Of a stretch of 64,000 nt of DNA, positions 41,599 to 51,520 are shown in pieces (position 1 is the first letter of the stretch; each line of letters starts with the position of its first letter). Made by a program: the position numbers and the translations under genes. Location of the stretch: NCBI GenBank assembly GCA_017512705.1, contig JAFWEX010000044.1:44113-108112 (forward strand). Reading direction: 5' to 3'. The notes below the pieces were generated by a model, which had not been told where the DNA came from, ran no database searches, and saw nothing but the letters and a program-made list of their open reading frames with translations. The stretch comes from Paenibacillus sp. (GTDB lineage: Bacteria; Bacillota; Bacilli; Paenibacillales; Paenibacillaceae).

Positions 41599-43305
41599 TT
41601 AAATGCTTTGAACGAGTTCAACCACTTGTTCAGCAGTTTGCATCTCCAGAGCTTTGGCAGCCAATTCCTGCATGTCCGCACGGGACAGCTTGGTGATTTG
41701 GCTACGTGCTGGCAGAATGGAAGTTGCGCTCATGCTGAACTCATCCAGTCCAAGACCAAGCAACAATGGAATTGCTGTTTCGTCTCCTGCCATCTCACCG
41801 CACATGCCAACCCATTTACCTTCACGATGCGCTGCATCGATCACCATTTTGACCAAACGCAAAATGGCAGGGTTGTATGGCTGATACAGATAAGATACAC
41901 GCTCGTTCATCCGGTCAGCAGCCATCGTGTACTGAATCAGATCGTTAGTACCGATACTGAAGAAGTCCACTTCTTTGGCGAATTGATCCGCCATTACAGC
42001 TGTTGAAGGAATTTCGACCATGATTCCCAGTTGAATACTGTCGGAAACAGCGATACCCTCAGCGACCAGCTTTTCCTTCTCTTCAAGCAGGACAGCTTTT
42101 GCTTCACGGAATTCACCCAGCGTTGCGATCATCGGGAACATGACACGCAAGTTTCCGTGTACGCTTGCACGCAGCAATGCACGCAATTGTGTACGGAAGA
42201 TATCCAGACGGTCCAGACACAGACGAACTGCGCGGAAGCCGAGGAATGGATTCATTTCTTTTGGCAGATCCAGGTAAGGAAGCTCTTTGTCCCCACCGAT
42301 GTCGAGTGTACGAACTACGACCGGTTTGCCTTCCATTTTTTCTAGTACCGCTTTGTAAGCATTGTACTGGATTTCTTCGGAAGGAAGCTTGTCTCTACCC
42401 ATGTACAGGAACTCGGTACGGTAAAGGCCTACAGCCTCGCCGCCGTTCTCCAATACACCTGTGACATCATTCGGTGTACCGATGTTTGCAGCCAGTTCCA
42501 CATGAACGTTATCGAGCGTAACCGTTGGTTCGTCACGCAATTTTCTCCACTCCGCACGTTGTGCATCATACTGTTCCTGTTTGGCACGGTATTCAGCAAC
42601 AACATCGTCCGTAGGATTAACGAGAACATGTCCATCCAGACCGTCAACGATAATCAAGTCACCTTGTTTCGCTTGAGCCAAGATATCCTTCGTTCCAACT
42701 ACAGCCGGAATCTCAAGGGAACGAGCCATAATTGCAGAGTGAGAAGTACGTCCACCAATGTTCGTTGCAAAACCTTTAACAAAATTGCGGTTCAATTGAG
42801 CTGTGTCAGAAGGCGTCAGATCCTCTGCAAGCACAATAACTTCTTCACTGATCTCAGCTGGGCTCATGAAGTCAATACCAAGCAAGTGATTTAGCACACG
42901 CTTAGTGACATCACGCATATCTGCCGCACGCTCCTGCAAATATTCACTTTTCATGTTTTCAAACATGGAAATGAATTGCGATGCAGTATCGTTGAGTGCA
43001 TATTCTGCGTTCACCATTTCATCAGCAATTTTGGCTTTCACCGGATCAATCAGTTCCGGGTCATCCAGAATAAGCAAGTGGGATGCAAAAATCTCTGCTT
43101 TTTTCTCACCAAGCTCTTGTAAAGTACGCTCTTTGATCGCCTCGAGCTCAGCCCGGGATTTCCCCAGAGCTGAGTCAAGTTTAGCGATCTCTGCGTCAAC
43201 GTCGTTAATCTGGCGTTTTTCTACAGAGTAGTCAGGATGCTCCAAGATAAACGCCTTGGCGATAGCAATACCCGCCGAAGCCGCGATCCCAGAAACATTA
43301 AGCAT
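41599..43305 (-). CDS. ptsI: PTS enzyme I
   Basis: This 568-residue enzyme is the PEP-dependent phosphotransferase that charges HPr. The phospho-histidine is H189 in [22 protein letters not shown]. The PEP-binding domain includes [16 protein letters not shown] and [31 protein letters not shown]. Its start overlaps the end of ptsH by 8 bp, the usual ptsHI arrangement. Confidence 0.97.
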   Translation of the reverse strand: MLNVSGIAASAGIAIAKAFILEHPDYSVEKRQINDVDAEIAKLDSALGKSRAELEAIKERTLQELGEKKAEIFASHLLILDDPELIDPVKAKIADEMVNAEYALNDTASQFISMFENMKSEYLQERAADMRDVTKRVLNHLLGIDFMSPAEISEEVIVLAEDLTPSDTAQLNRNFVKGFATNIGGRTSHSAIMARSLEIPAVVGTKDILAQAKQGDLIIVDGLDGHVLVNPTDDVVAEYRAKQEQYDAQRAEWRKLRDEPTVTLDNVHVELAANIGTPNDVTGVLENGGEAVGLYRTEFLYMGRDKLPSEEIQYNAYKAVLEKMEGKPVVVRTLDIGGDKELPYLDLPKEMNPFLGFRAVRLCLDRLDIFRTQLRALLRASVHGNLRVMFPMIATLGEFREAKAVLLEEKEKLVAEGIAVSDSIQLGIMVEIPSTAVMADQFAKEVDFFSIGTNDLIQYTMAADRMNERVSYLYQPYNPAILRLVKMVIDAAHREGKWVGMCGEMAGDETAIPLLLGLGLDEFSMSATSILPARSQITKLSRADMQELAAKALEMQTAEQVVELVQSI

Positions 43306-43573
43306 TAATTTCGCCCAACCCTTCGTTAACCATAACGTCAGTCAGAGCTTGAAGAGCTTCAGCTTCGCCTTCACCTTCAACGATGATGCTGATAGTGTCA
43401 CCTTGCTCCAGACCCAGGGAAAGAACACCCAGAATGGATTTCAATGTTACTTTTTTGCCGTTAGCTTCTGCAAAGGATTCTGCACCTTTGAATTTGTTAG
43501 CTGTATTTACCAGAGCTGTCGCTGGACGTGCGTGGATACCATCTTCGTCTGTAATTCTGAATGTTTGTTGCAT
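43298..43573 (-). CDS. ptsH: HPr phosphocarrier protein
   Basis: About 91 residues from [19 protein letters not shown]. The phospho-acceptor His14 is in GIHARPA, and the regulatory Ser46 in [14 protein letters not shown], the site that HPr kinase uses for CcpA-dependent repression. Met at 43573 is chosen; three extra codons upstream (MIV) leave no space for a ribosome site. It couples to ptsI and is near ptsG, as in Bacillus. Confidence 0.97.
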   Translation of the reverse strand: MQQTFRITDEDGIHARPATALVNTANKFKGAESFAEANGKKVTLKSILGVLSLGLEQGDTISIIVEGEGEAEALQALTDVMVNEGLGEINA

Positions 43574-43650
43574 TACAATCATCTCGCTTTCAGTAGTTTA
43601 GTTTAGGCATTGCATATATTTACACTTGCTTGCCATCGATGTATCAATTC

Positions 43651-45705
43651 TTATTTTATCTCAATGATTGGCTGATCGCCAACTTTGAGCACGCCACTCT
43701 TCTTGAGTGTAATCGTAGAGCCTTCTGGCAGGTTAGTGAAGATTACTGGAGAAATAATGGATGGAGCATTTGCTTTCACATATTCCAGATCCACTTCCAT
43801 AATCGGTTGACCGGCAGATACCAGATCACCTTCCTGAACCAGTACGTTGAAACCTTGACCTTTCAGTTTCACCGTATTGACACCTATGTGAACAAGCACT
43901 TCCTTGCCACCATCGGACATAATCCCAACGGCATGTTTGCTTGGAAATACATTAAACACTTTACCATACACAGGGGATGTAATTGTTCCGTCATGTGGCA
44001 AAATAGCGAACCCGTCACCTGTCATTTTTTCGGCAAAGACCGGATCAGGCACGTTGGTAATATCCAGCAGTTCACCATTCACTGGCATAACAATATCCTC
44101 TGGTACGATGCGCTCACCTTGTTCTCCTTCCGCTTTCTCCTCTTCAGGAGTCGGTTGAACATCAGCGGCTGGAGCTGGAGCAGGTGTACGCCCTGCGATG
44201 ATATCTTGCATTTGGGATTTAATCGTATCGGAACGTGTTCCGAAGATGGCTTGAACATTATTACCCACTTCAAGCACACCAGATGCACCCAATTGTTTCA
44301 AACGATCTTTTTGGACATTGGATTTCTCATTCACTTCAATCCGCAAACGAGTAATACAAGCATCCAGATGTTTGATATTTTCCTTGCCGCCAAAGGCTTC
44401 AAGAATGTTATGCGGTAGATCATCCGTCGAAGTTGATGAACCGCCAGATGAAGATTCCTCAGAAGCTTCTTCACGTCCTGGTGTCTTGAGGTTAAACTTG
44501 CGAATGATAAATCGGAATCCGAAGTAGTAGATCACAGCAAGGATCAAACCAACGATGACCACGTTCCACCATGGCGTGCGGTTTGGAATGATACCAAAGA
44601 TCAGGAAGTCGATGAAACCACCGGAGAAAGTCATCCCGATTTTGACTTCAAGCAACTGCATCGTCATAAATGACAGACCTGCAAAGATACAGTGTACAGC
44701 AAACAAAATTGGTGCTACGAACAGGAACGAGAACTCCAGTGGTTCTGTGATCCCTGTCAGGAATGATGTCAGCGCAGCGGAACCCATGATACCTGCAACA
44801 TATTTTTTATGTTCAGGTCTAGCTTCATGGTACATCGCAAGGGCGGCTGCTGGCAAACCGAACATCATGAACGGGAATTTACCAACTTGGAATGTTCCCG
44901 CAGTCAGTGCTACTCCATCTCGCAGCTGGCTGAAGAAAATCTTTTGGTCTCCGCGAATGACATCGCCGGCCTTGTTCACATACTCACCGAACTCAAACCA
45001 GAATGGAGAGTAGAAAATGTGATGCAAACCAAATGGAATCAGTGACCGTTCAACTACACCGAAGATGAAAGCCGACAGTGTCGGACTTGTATCTACCATA
45101 AAGTGAGAAACGGCATTCAGACCGTTTTGGATTGGAGGCCAGATGACCACAAGTAGCAAACCGATGATCAAGGAAACGACCGATGTAACAATAGGAACAA
45201 AACGTTTACCTGCAAAGAAACCGAGGTAAGACGGTAGTTCAATTTTGAAGAACCGATTGTAACACAGTGCTGCGGCGATACCTATAATGATACCTCCAAA
45301 TACCCCTGTGCTTAATGTAGGGATACCCAGAACATATGCATAACCCGGCACCTCACCAATCATTGCAGGTGTAACACCTACAGCAGAGCCCAGAGTTACG
45401 TTCATGACCAGGTAACCGATGATGGCTGCAAGTCCAGCAACCCCTTCACCGCCAGCCAGTCCGACGGCTACGCCGACAGCAAACAGCAATGCCAGATTAT
45501 CAAATACGATCTGACCTGCGTTCATCATGATCGTTGCAATCGAGTTTACCCAAGGGGTATCGAGTGCCGTAACATATTGCAGGAAATCTGGGTTAACAAG
45601 CATGTTACCAATTCCGAGCAACAAACCTGCCGCTGGCAAAATGGCTACAGGCAGCATAAGAGCTTTACCTACTCTTTGCAATACACCAAAAAGCTTTTTA
45701 AACAT
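43651..45705 (-). CDS. ptsG: Glucose-specific PTS enzyme IICBA
   Basis: This 684-residue permease has an EIIC membrane domain (about 1-390), EIIB with phospho-Cys450 (DACITRLRIEVN) and a C-terminal EIIA with the phospho-histidine H606 (LVHIGVNT) and partner H591 (KHAVGI). It imports glucose as glucose 6-phosphate. An Ala/Pro/Glu-rich linker joins EIIB to EIIA. Expression is controlled through the GlcT antiterminator leader upstream (45765-45887). Confidence 0.95.
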   Translation of the reverse strand: MFKKLFGVLQRVGKALMLPVAILPAAGLLLGIGNMLVNPDFLQYVTALDTPWVNSIATIMMNAGQIVFDNLALLFAVGVAVGLAGGEGVAGLAAIIGYLVMNVTLGSAVGVTPAMIGEVPGYAYVLGIPTLSTGVFGGIIIGIAAALCYNRFFKIELPSYLGFFAGKRFVPIVTSVVSLIIGLLLVVIWPPIQNGLNAVSHFMVDTSPTLSAFIFGVVERSLIPFGLHHIFYSPFWFEFGEYVNKAGDVIRGDQKIFFSQLRDGVALTAGTFQVGKFPFMMFGLPAAALAMYHEARPEHKKYVAGIMGSAALTSFLTGITEPLEFSFLFVAPILFAVHCIFAGLSFMTMQLLEVKIGMTFSGGFIDFLIFGIIPNRTPWWNVVIVGLILAVIYYFGFRFIIRKFNLKTPGREEASEESSSGGSSTSTDDLPHNILEAFGGKENIKHLDACITRLRIEVNEKSNVQKDRLKQLGASGVLEVGNNVQAIFGTRSDTIKSQMQDIIAGRTPAPAPAADVQPTPEEEKAEGEQGERIVPEDIVMPVNGELLDITNVPDPVFAEKMTGDGFAILPHDGTITSPVYGKVFNVFPSKHAVGIMSDGGKEVLVHIGVNTVKLKGQGFNVLVQEGDLVSAGQPIMEVDLEYVKANAPSIISPVIFTNLPEGSTITLKKSGVLKVGDQPIIEIK

Positions 45706-45764
45706 GGCGTCGTATTCTTCCTTTCATATGAGTTATATTGTCGTGATACAAGCAAGGGAACACA

Positions 45765-45887
45765 AAAAAGGCATGAACTAATAAAAGTGAACTGTGCCAA
45801 CCTTAGGGTATAGCATACCCTTAAAAAGGTAGAACAATCACACTCAAATTAACTCATGCCTGATCGAGTCAGTAACACGTCGCTTAT
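45765..45887 (-). promoter_or_regulatory. GlcT-type RAT/terminator leader of ptsG
   Basis: On the minus strand a RAT-like sequence GTTACTGACTCGATCAGG (about 45858-45875) overlaps the 5' arm of a terminator: AGGCATGAGTTAAT (45848-45861) pairs with the AATAAG...CATGCC region (ATTAGTTCATGCCT, 45769-45782) and is followed by TTTTTTG. This matches the layout of the Bacillus ptsG leader, in which GlcT binds the RAT and prevents termination. Confidence 0.8.
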
Positions 45888-45995
45888 GTTTATTCAGTTG
45901 CTTGATTACGGTCATCATTGTAGCATCACTTTAATTGTATTGCAAGCCTTTACAGAAAAAAAGATCTTCTAAAAGTTATTCCAAGACAGGTCTCA

Positions 45996-46847
45996 CTATT
46001 TTTCTTCTTCTTTCCTCTGATTCAGCCGCTGCAGATGTATGGTTAAATAGCCAACTTCCGCCGGATAAACAGGCAGTTTTAACCGTTTTTCCATCACTTT
46101 GGTCAGCTTCCATGCAAGCGAGTACATTTCAGGATATTCCAATTTAAGCAGGGAGTCTAGCTTGTGAAGTTCCTCCACCTTATCTCCACGGCGTATGCGT
46201 TCCAGGGCAAAGCGAAGATGGGTTAAAAGACGGGAATAGTCTAATGACTGTGTCTCAAAAGAATAATTCAGTCGCTCTGCAACTAAGCTCACCAAATCCG
46301 CAATTAACTGTGAATGCTCACGCACCTGGGATATATTCTGATTCGTTACCGCACTATATATATGCAGAGCAACAAATCCAATCTCATCCTGACCGAGATC
46401 GACGCCCATCCTTTCTTTAATTAAACGAACAGCGTATTCCCCCATCCGATACTCAGCAGGGTAAATCTCCCGTGTTTCATATAAAAAAGGATTTTGAATG
46501 ACAATGCCCTGCTCTTTGCGTTTGAGTGCAAAAGAGATATGATCCGTTAGAGCAATATGAATATGTTCATTAAGCGGCACGTCCGTACGCTCGGAGATGT
46601 ACGTAATGACTTCGTTTATAATCTCGATTAAAGCTTCATCCACCTGCGGAAGAAGTTGCTTGTACTGCTCCTGTTCCTGCTGGTTTTTCAAAATAAACAT
46701 CTTCTCCACAGCCGCCAGTGGAATATCATCACTCGGCTTCCGGTTAAAACCGATCCCCTTACCAATGACAACAACTTCGCCGTGCTCAGGATGCTGTGCA
46801 ATGATTACGTTATTATTTAGGGCTTTGTCTACATGCAGGCTGCTCAT
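45996..46847 (-). CDS. glcT: Transcriptional antiterminator GlcT
   Basis: About 283 residues from MSSLHVDKALNNNVII. The N-terminal RNA-binding CAT domain (about 1-60, VVIGKGIGFNRKPSD) is followed by PRD1 (about 65-170) and PRD2 (about 175-283) with conserved regulatory histidines. It binds the ptsG leader when glucose is present. AGAGGTG lies 5 nt before ATG 46847; the frame further upstream extends through a terminator and is ignored. Confidence 0.92.
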   Translation of the reverse strand: MSSLHVDKALNNNVIIAQHPEHGEVVVIGKGIGFNRKPSDDIPLAAVEKMFILKNQQEQEQYKQLLPQVDEALIEIINEVITYISERTDVPLNEHIHIALTDHISFALKRKEQGIVIQNPFLYETREIYPAEYRMGEYAVRLIKERMGVDLGQDEIGFVALHIYSAVTNQNISQVREHSQLIADLVSLVAERLNYSFETQSLDYSRLLTHLRFALERIRRGDKVEELHKLDSLLKLEYPEMYSLAWKLTKVMEKRLKLPVYPAEVGYLTIHLQRLNQRKEEEK

Positions 46848-46903
46848 TTTTGCACCTCTTTTTTCACACCATCTTGGATGTGCTGCACACATCTTACTGC
46901 AAA

Positions 46904-46941
46904 CAAAAAAACATCCGGAGCGGGCAAACCGCGCCGGACGT
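46904..46941 (-). terminator. Terminator of the NfeD-FloT operon
   Basis: Minus strand ACGTCCGGcGCGG pairs with CCCGCtCCGGATGT around a TTTG loop, followed by TTTTTTT. Confidence 0.85.
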
Positions 46942-47009
46942 CTGCTTAAAAAGTACCAAAATTTCGCCTTAAGGTCAATAGACCTGCCATGTAATCTTAC
47001 TGCCATTTC

Positions 47010-48566
47010 TTACTCTGTACTGTCGCTTCTCTCCACAATGCTATCGATAATGGATGGAGTCACCTTAGTTGCTTCACTCGATGGTACGGCTACCGGTGTA
47101 GCTGTTTTGGTTTTGGTCAAACCTTTGATCAGTTGCTCAACATCGATGCCTGAAACACTTTTCAACATCTCAGGTGCCGTCGCCATCAGTTCCGTTACGT
47201 AATTACTTACACGCGCAGCCCCTTCGCCTTTACCTGTATCTACGACAGTTAACTTATCAATGGAGGAGATTGGTTCAGCGATTTTACCAGCCAGCTCAGG
47301 AAGCATTTTGACGATGATATCGAGTACGGCAGCTTCACCAAACTTCTGGAACGCTTCTGCCAGTTTTTCTTTGGCTTCGGCTTCAGCAAGACCACGTAGA
47401 CGAATAACTTCAGCATCAGCTGTACCTTTCGCGCGCTCTGCATCGGCCACGGCTTGACCTTCAAGCCGTTTTTGTTCTGCGGTAGCTTTTGCTTGTGTTT
47501 CAATGGAGTATTGTACTGCGTCTGCTTCGCGCATTTTTTTGGCTTTGTCCGCTTCCGCAGCTTGCTCAACAGCATAACGGTCGGCTTCCGCTTTTTTCTT
47601 CACTTCGGCATCATATTGTTTCTCACGAACGGTGATTTCTTTCTCTTGCAAGTCAATCTCGCGCTCTTTACGTACGAGTTCTACTTTCATCTGCTCTTCA
47701 ACAACCGTTTGTCTCGCACGCGCTTCTTGAATATGATAAGCTTGGTCGGCTTCCGCTTTCGCTGTATCCTGATCACGTTTAAATGCCGCAACTTTCAATT
47801 CTTTCTCCTTGGCTGCCTCGGCAATGTTGGTATCACGAAGCAGCTCCGCCTTCTGTCCCTGCTCTTCGGCATTTGCTTTTTGAATCCGCGCATCCCGCAT
47901 TGCTTCTGCTTCAGCAATCTCGGCATCCCGTTTCACGGCTGCGATTCTCGGCTTACCAAGCGCATCCAGATAACCTTGTTTGTCACGAACATCCTTAATT
48001 GTAAAGGAGACAATTTGTAGACCCATCTTTTTCAGATCCCGTGCGGCCACGCCCTGAACTTCCTGTGCAAAACGATCTCTGTTTCGGTATACCTCTTCCA
48101 CCGTCATCGTACCGAGAATGGCCCGCAAATGCCCTTCTAGCACTTCCTGTGCCTCACCTCTCAAGGATTCTACCGGTTTACCGATAAATTGCTCTGCTGC
48201 CGTTGCGACGTCTTCTACAGCACTTCCAACCTTGATGATGGCTACCCCGTCAGCAATAACTGGAACACCCTGTTCTGTGTATACTTCCGGTGTAGAGACG
48301 TCCAGCTTATGTGACAGTAACGAAATAAACTCGGACTGCTGGAACACAGGTAAAATAAATGCACCGCCACCGCGTACAATTTTAATTTTACGTCCAGAAT
48401 CATCTTCTGAAATATTTTTGCTACCCAGGAATGAACCTGTAACAATCATTGCTTCGTCTGGTCCGACCGTCTTGTATCTCGCCCAGAAAGCCAAACCCAG
48501 AATTAAAATAACACCCACAACCACGATAGGAATCAACAACACATCCCAATCCAACAGATTATCCAT
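47010..48566 (-). CDS. floT: Flotillin-like protein FloT
   Basis: This 518-residue SPFH/flotillin has an N-terminal hydrophobic hairpin (about 8-28), an SPFH domain (about 40-220) and a long heptad-rich coiled coil (about 225-410: KADADKAKKMREADAVQ-like runs). It organises functional membrane microdomains and affects membrane fluidity and sensor kinases in Bacillus. It is cotranscribed 83 bp after an NfeD-like gene from a sigma-W-like promoter, the same set as B. subtilis yuaF-floT. Confidence 0.94.
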   Translation of the reverse strand: MDNLLDWDVLLIPIVVVGVILILGLAFWARYKTVGPDEAMIVTGSFLGSKNISEDDSGRKIKIVRGGGAFILPVFQQSEFISLLSHKLDVSTPEVYTEQGVPVIADGVAIIKVGSAVEDVATAAEQFIGKPVESLRGEAQEVLEGHLRAILGTMTVEEVYRNRDRFAQEVQGVAARDLKKMGLQIVSFTIKDVRDKQGYLDALGKPRIAAVKRDAEIAEAEAMRDARIQKANAEEQGQKAELLRDTNIAEAAKEKELKVAAFKRDQDTAKAEADQAYHIQEARARQTVVEEQMKVELVRKEREIDLQEKEITVREKQYDAEVKKKAEADRYAVEQAAEADKAKKMREADAVQYSIETQAKATAEQKRLEGQAVADAERAKGTADAEVIRLRGLAEAEAKEKLAEAFQKFGEAAVLDIIVKMLPELAGKIAEPISSIDKLTVVDTGKGEGAARVSNYVTELMATAPEMLKSVSGIDVEQLIKGLTKTKTATPVAVPSSEATKVTPSIIDSIVERSDSTE

Positions 48567-48649
48567 TCACATCTCTCCCCTTATCTCGTAAGTAATTAAG
48601 TAATTTCTTCACCGTCAGTTCCCCGCACTTTCAGAATAAGTCACTGACC

Positions 48650-49186
48650 TTACACTTCCTTAAGTACATCTTCATCCCACTCGGATACGCGAAGTACGCC
48701 ATCCACTACATCGATAACAACCACTCGTGCTCCCGCCGCAATAGGAAGCTGCTCAAAGCTCGATGCCGTCTGTATCGTGTTACCAGCTGCAAAACGAATC
48801 ATCACTTCACCAAATCCTTTGGCTGGTACTGGAATTGTAATCTCCCCGATTTTTCCAGATAGTTCCTTCATCGAAAACCCAATGGAAACGTCGCTGTTAC
48901 GCATCGGCTTGATATATGCGAAGAATACCAGCATGGCTGCAGCAATACCGATCAACAGGGATAAGATCAGATTCGTCGTCACACTAAAAGAACTGTACCG
49001 CGTTAACAGTATACCTGCTCCACCAAAAGCAGTGATGGATCCAGCCAGTACAACAGGCTTGAAAAAATCAACACCAGGCATTTCAAAAGCACCATCCAGC
49101 AACCCGTCAATCAAGTCACCCAGCACCAGGCTTACAATGGCGAAAATGGCACCTCCGATGAGACATCCCCAATAAATGGCCTCCAT
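48650..49186 (-). CDS. NfeD-like membrane protein (YuaF type)
   Basis: This protein of about 178 residues begins MEAIYWGCLIGGAIFAIV. It has three or four transmembrane helices (about 5-25, 50-70, 85-110) and a C-terminal soluble OB-fold (about 125-178, GKIGEITIPVPAKG). The YuaF type works with FloT in membrane microdomains. AGGAGG lies before ATG 49186; the 12 residues further upstream lack a ribosome site. A perfect TGAAAC-N16-CGTA box precedes it. Confidence 0.9.
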   Translation of the reverse strand: MEAIYWGCLIGGAIFAIVSLVLGDLIDGLLDGAFEMPGVDFFKPVVLAGSITAFGGAGILLTRYSSFSVTTNLILSLLIGIAAAMLVFFAYIKPMRNSDVSIGFSMKELSGKIGEITIPVPAKGFGEVMIRFAAGNTIQTASSFEQLPIAAGARVVVIDVVDGVLRVSEWDEDVLKEV

Positions 49187-49246
49187 CCCTCGTCCTCCTC
49201 TCTCCGCTGCAATTTCTCCCAACTGTGCATTCTACATGTAAATAAA

Positions 49247-49272
49247 TACGTACTTCTAGGCAAAATGTTTCA
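49247..49272 (-). promoter_or_regulatory. Sigma-W-type promoter of the NfeD-FloT operon
   Basis: Minus strand TGAAAC (49267-49272), 16-nt spacer, CGTA (49247-49250), an exact match to the sigma-W/ECF41-class consensus TGAAAC-N16-CGTA. It suggests envelope-stress induction. Confidence 0.8.
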
Positions 49273-49396
49273 AATTATTTCCTAAGTTGTATTGAGAAGC
49301 CGCTATTATGTATTTTCATGGACAATATTCAATAATGCTCTATCTCACTCTTCCGTACGAATTCAAAGCAAGAATTCACGATTCATAGCATCGCAA

Positions 49397-49429
49397 ATAA
49401 CGCAAGCCCCGGCAGGAGACTTGCGTTAT
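49397..49429 (-). terminator. Hairpin after the iron alcohol dehydrogenase
   Basis: ATAACGCAAG and CTTGCGTTAT form a perfect 10-bp stem with a 13-nt loop. The downstream T-run on the minus strand is weak. Confidence 0.5.
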
Positions 49430-49476
49430 CGTTAATATTTTATAGTAAAATTGTACAGCTACGCTTCTTATATTCG

Positions 49477-50640
49477 TTACAGAGAAGCTTTGTAGATAGA
49501 CACAACATCTTCACGCTGCAGCTTTTTGAAGTTACCGAATGGTCCAAACAGCATCGCTTTATCCGCCATAACTTCAATCTGACTGTCATCAATATCATAG
49601 TCAGCCAGACGGTTTGGTGTACCAATAGATGTCCAGAACTTGCTGAGTGCATCGATTCCTTCTTCGGCAATCTGTCTATCCGATTTGCCTTCAGGATTCA
49701 CGTCAAACACATTAATGGCAAGACGTTTGAAGCGCTCTACCTTCACATCTATGTTATGTCTCATCCAGTGCGGGAACAAAATGGCTAGTCCACCACCATG
49801 AGGGATATCATAAACTGCGGATACCGCATGCTCAATATTGTGAGTTGCCCAGTCTCCTGCCAGCCCCATATTCAGTACACCATTAAGTGCCATCGTTCCA
49901 CAATACAAAATCGTTTCCCGAAGCTCGTAGTTCTCCAGATCGTCTACCAAACGAGGTGCTGCTTCCATTACTGTACGCAGAATGGTCTCACAGAAGCCGA
50001 GTTGAACAGGTGTGTTCGGATCCAGATGAAAGTAATGCTCCAGTACGTGAGACATCATGTCCACCATCCCGTATACCGTTTGATCCTTCGGTACCGTGTA
50101 TGTATTTACGGGATCAAGAATCGAGAATGCAGGGAAAGAATACGCGCTGCCCCAGCCTAGCTTCTCTTGCGTTTCTTGGTTGGTAATGACGGAACCAGAG
50201 TTCATTTCTGAACCGGTTGCTGCCATAGTTAACACTGTACCAAGTGGAAGAGCATCTTGTGCAACCGCTTTGCGCTGAGCAAAATCCCACATATCTCCGT
50301 CGTATTTGGCCCCAACAGCAATGGCTTTGGCACAGTCAAGCACACTGCCGCCACCAACTGCCAGAATCAGCTCAATATCATTTGTTTTGCAGAGGTCTAC
50401 TCCTTTGTGCACAGTGGATAGACGAGGATTAGGCTCTACACCTGCGAGTTCCGTCACTTCCGCTCCGACTTCCTTGAGCAAACCGAGCACTTGATCGTAC
50501 AATCCGTTACGTTTGATGCTTCCACCACCATATACAAGCAGAACCCGTTTGCCGTATTTCGGCACTGCCGTTTTCAGCGCTTCAAGCTGGCCTTTACCGA
50601 AAATCAGACGGGTAGGGTTATAAAATTGAAAAGATCTCAT
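49477..50640 (-). CDS. Iron-containing alcohol dehydrogenase (YugJ/BdhA type)
   Basis: This 387-residue enzyme has an N-terminal Rossmann-like domain with [15 protein letters not shown] (about 97-111) and a C-terminal helical domain with the metal-binding Asp/His cluster ([30 protein letters not shown]). It probably oxidises or reduces short-chain alcohols or aldehydes with NAD(P)H, like YugJ or butanol dehydrogenase. The exact substrate cannot be inferred. It is a single-gene unit. Confidence 0.92.
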   Translation of the reverse strand: MRSFQFYNPTRLIFGKGQLEALKTAVPKYGKRVLLVYGGGSIKRNGLYDQVLGLLKEVGAEVTELAGVEPNPRLSTVHKGVDLCKTNDIELILAVGGGSVLDCAKAIAVGAKYDGDMWDFAQRKAVAQDALPLGTVLTMAATGSEMNSGSVITNQETQEKLGWGSAYSFPAFSILDPVNTYTVPKDQTVYGMVDMMSHVLEHYFHLDPNTPVQLGFCETILRTVMEAAPRLVDDLENYELRETILYCGTMALNGVLNMGLAGDWATHNIEHAVSAVYDIPHGGGLAILFPHWMRHNIDVKVERFKRLAINVFDVNPEGKSDRQIAEEGIDALSKFWTSIGTPNRLADYDIDDSQIEVMADKAMLFGPFGNFKKLQREDVVSIYKASL

Positions 50641-50731
50641 GTTATATATTCGCCTCCATTGGAGTTAAGTTTTAGTGCAATCTCAATTATAGTACCCCTT
50701 TTATAGAAAAACAAATCGATAGCCACTCACT

Positions 50732-51352
50732 TTAGTTCAATCCATTGATCTTCAGATGTGCCTGAAGAAGCTCATTCACCGATGGCAACTCTTCGGATTT
50801 TGCCCATGTTTCAGCGTCCCATAATCCTGCTTGATTAAATGCTCTTGGACAATGAATGAAACATTCCTCGACTTCTACAATAACAGCTGCGCCAATCGTT
50901 TTCCCACTCCAGTTCATGTTTGCGATAAAATTTGCGTCTTTTGTGATCCGAGCTGTTCCATTGATGCGCAGCACTTCATTCAAACCCGGAATTACAAATA
51001 ACATGCCTACACCTGGATCTGAGACTATGTTCAACAAAGAATCGATCCGGCGATTACCCGGTCGTTCCGGGTAAACCAGTCTATGAGAATCGAATATGCG
51101 AACAAAACCGGGTTCATCCCCACGCGGAGATACATCACATCTTCCAGCCTGATCCGAAGTAGACAAAAAAAACAAAGGCGACTTCGCAATAAACTTCTGG
51201 ACATGCGGATCAACAAACGAAATCACTTTATTACGCACACGTTCACTCGATTCTCCGACCATATTTTTGAGTTCCTGTGCATCCGAGATAAATGGAAGGT
51301 TCAGCGGCTGCTTTTCCAATGAATCGTCCCCATTTCCATATGTATTTGTCAT
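50732..51352 (-). CDS. PPOX-type FMN flavoprotein
   Basis: This 206-residue protein has a pyridoxamine 5'-phosphate oxidase-like split beta-barrel. Visible stretches are FLSTSDQAGRCDVSPRGDEPGFVRI and RPGNRRIDSLLNIVSDPGVGMLFVIPGLNEVLRINGTA, typical of the MSMEG_1061-like FMN subfamily. Substrate is unknown. It is preceded by TCAGGA 6 nt before the ATG and stands alone between the alcohol dehydrogenase and the galT terminator. Confidence 0.85.
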   Translation of the reverse strand: MTNTYGNGDDSLEKQPLNLPFISDAQELKNMVGESSERVRNKVISFVDPHVQKFIAKSPLFFLSTSDQAGRCDVSPRGDEPGFVRIFDSHRLVYPERPGNRRIDSLLNIVSDPGVGMLFVIPGLNEVLRINGTARITKDANFIANMNWSGKTIGAAVIVEVEECFIHCPRAFNQAGLWDAETWAKSEELPSVNELLQAHLKINGLN

Positions 51353-51470
51353 CTAATCCTGATCTGTTTGAACCCTTCCGCTCTATTATACATAATCCTT
51401 AACAAGCAAATGTTTAAAGGAATGAATCACATTATGTCGTACATGATTATCCCTTAATCCATAACATGAC

Positions 51471-51501
51471 GAAAAGCACCCGTTCATAATCAAACGGATG
51501 C
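51471..51501 (-). terminator. Terminator of the galK-galE-galT operon
   Basis: Minus strand GCAtCCGTT pairs with AACGGgTGC and is followed by TTTTCG. It lies downstream of galT. Confidence 0.65.
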
Positions 51502-51520
51502 CTTATCTATCTTGTCTTTC

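Noticed and set aside
41395-42006. 203-residue plus-strand frame after gcvPB
   Set aside because: It crosses the gcv terminator and runs antisense to ptsI.
43630-44418. 262-residue plus-strand frame
   Set aside because: It lies opposite ptsG and is rich in His/Phe/Cys as expected for an antisense frame.
46848-47006. Upstream extension of glcT
   Set aside because: The extra 53 residues run across the FloT terminator and lack a ribosome site; MSSLHV is the natural GlcT start.
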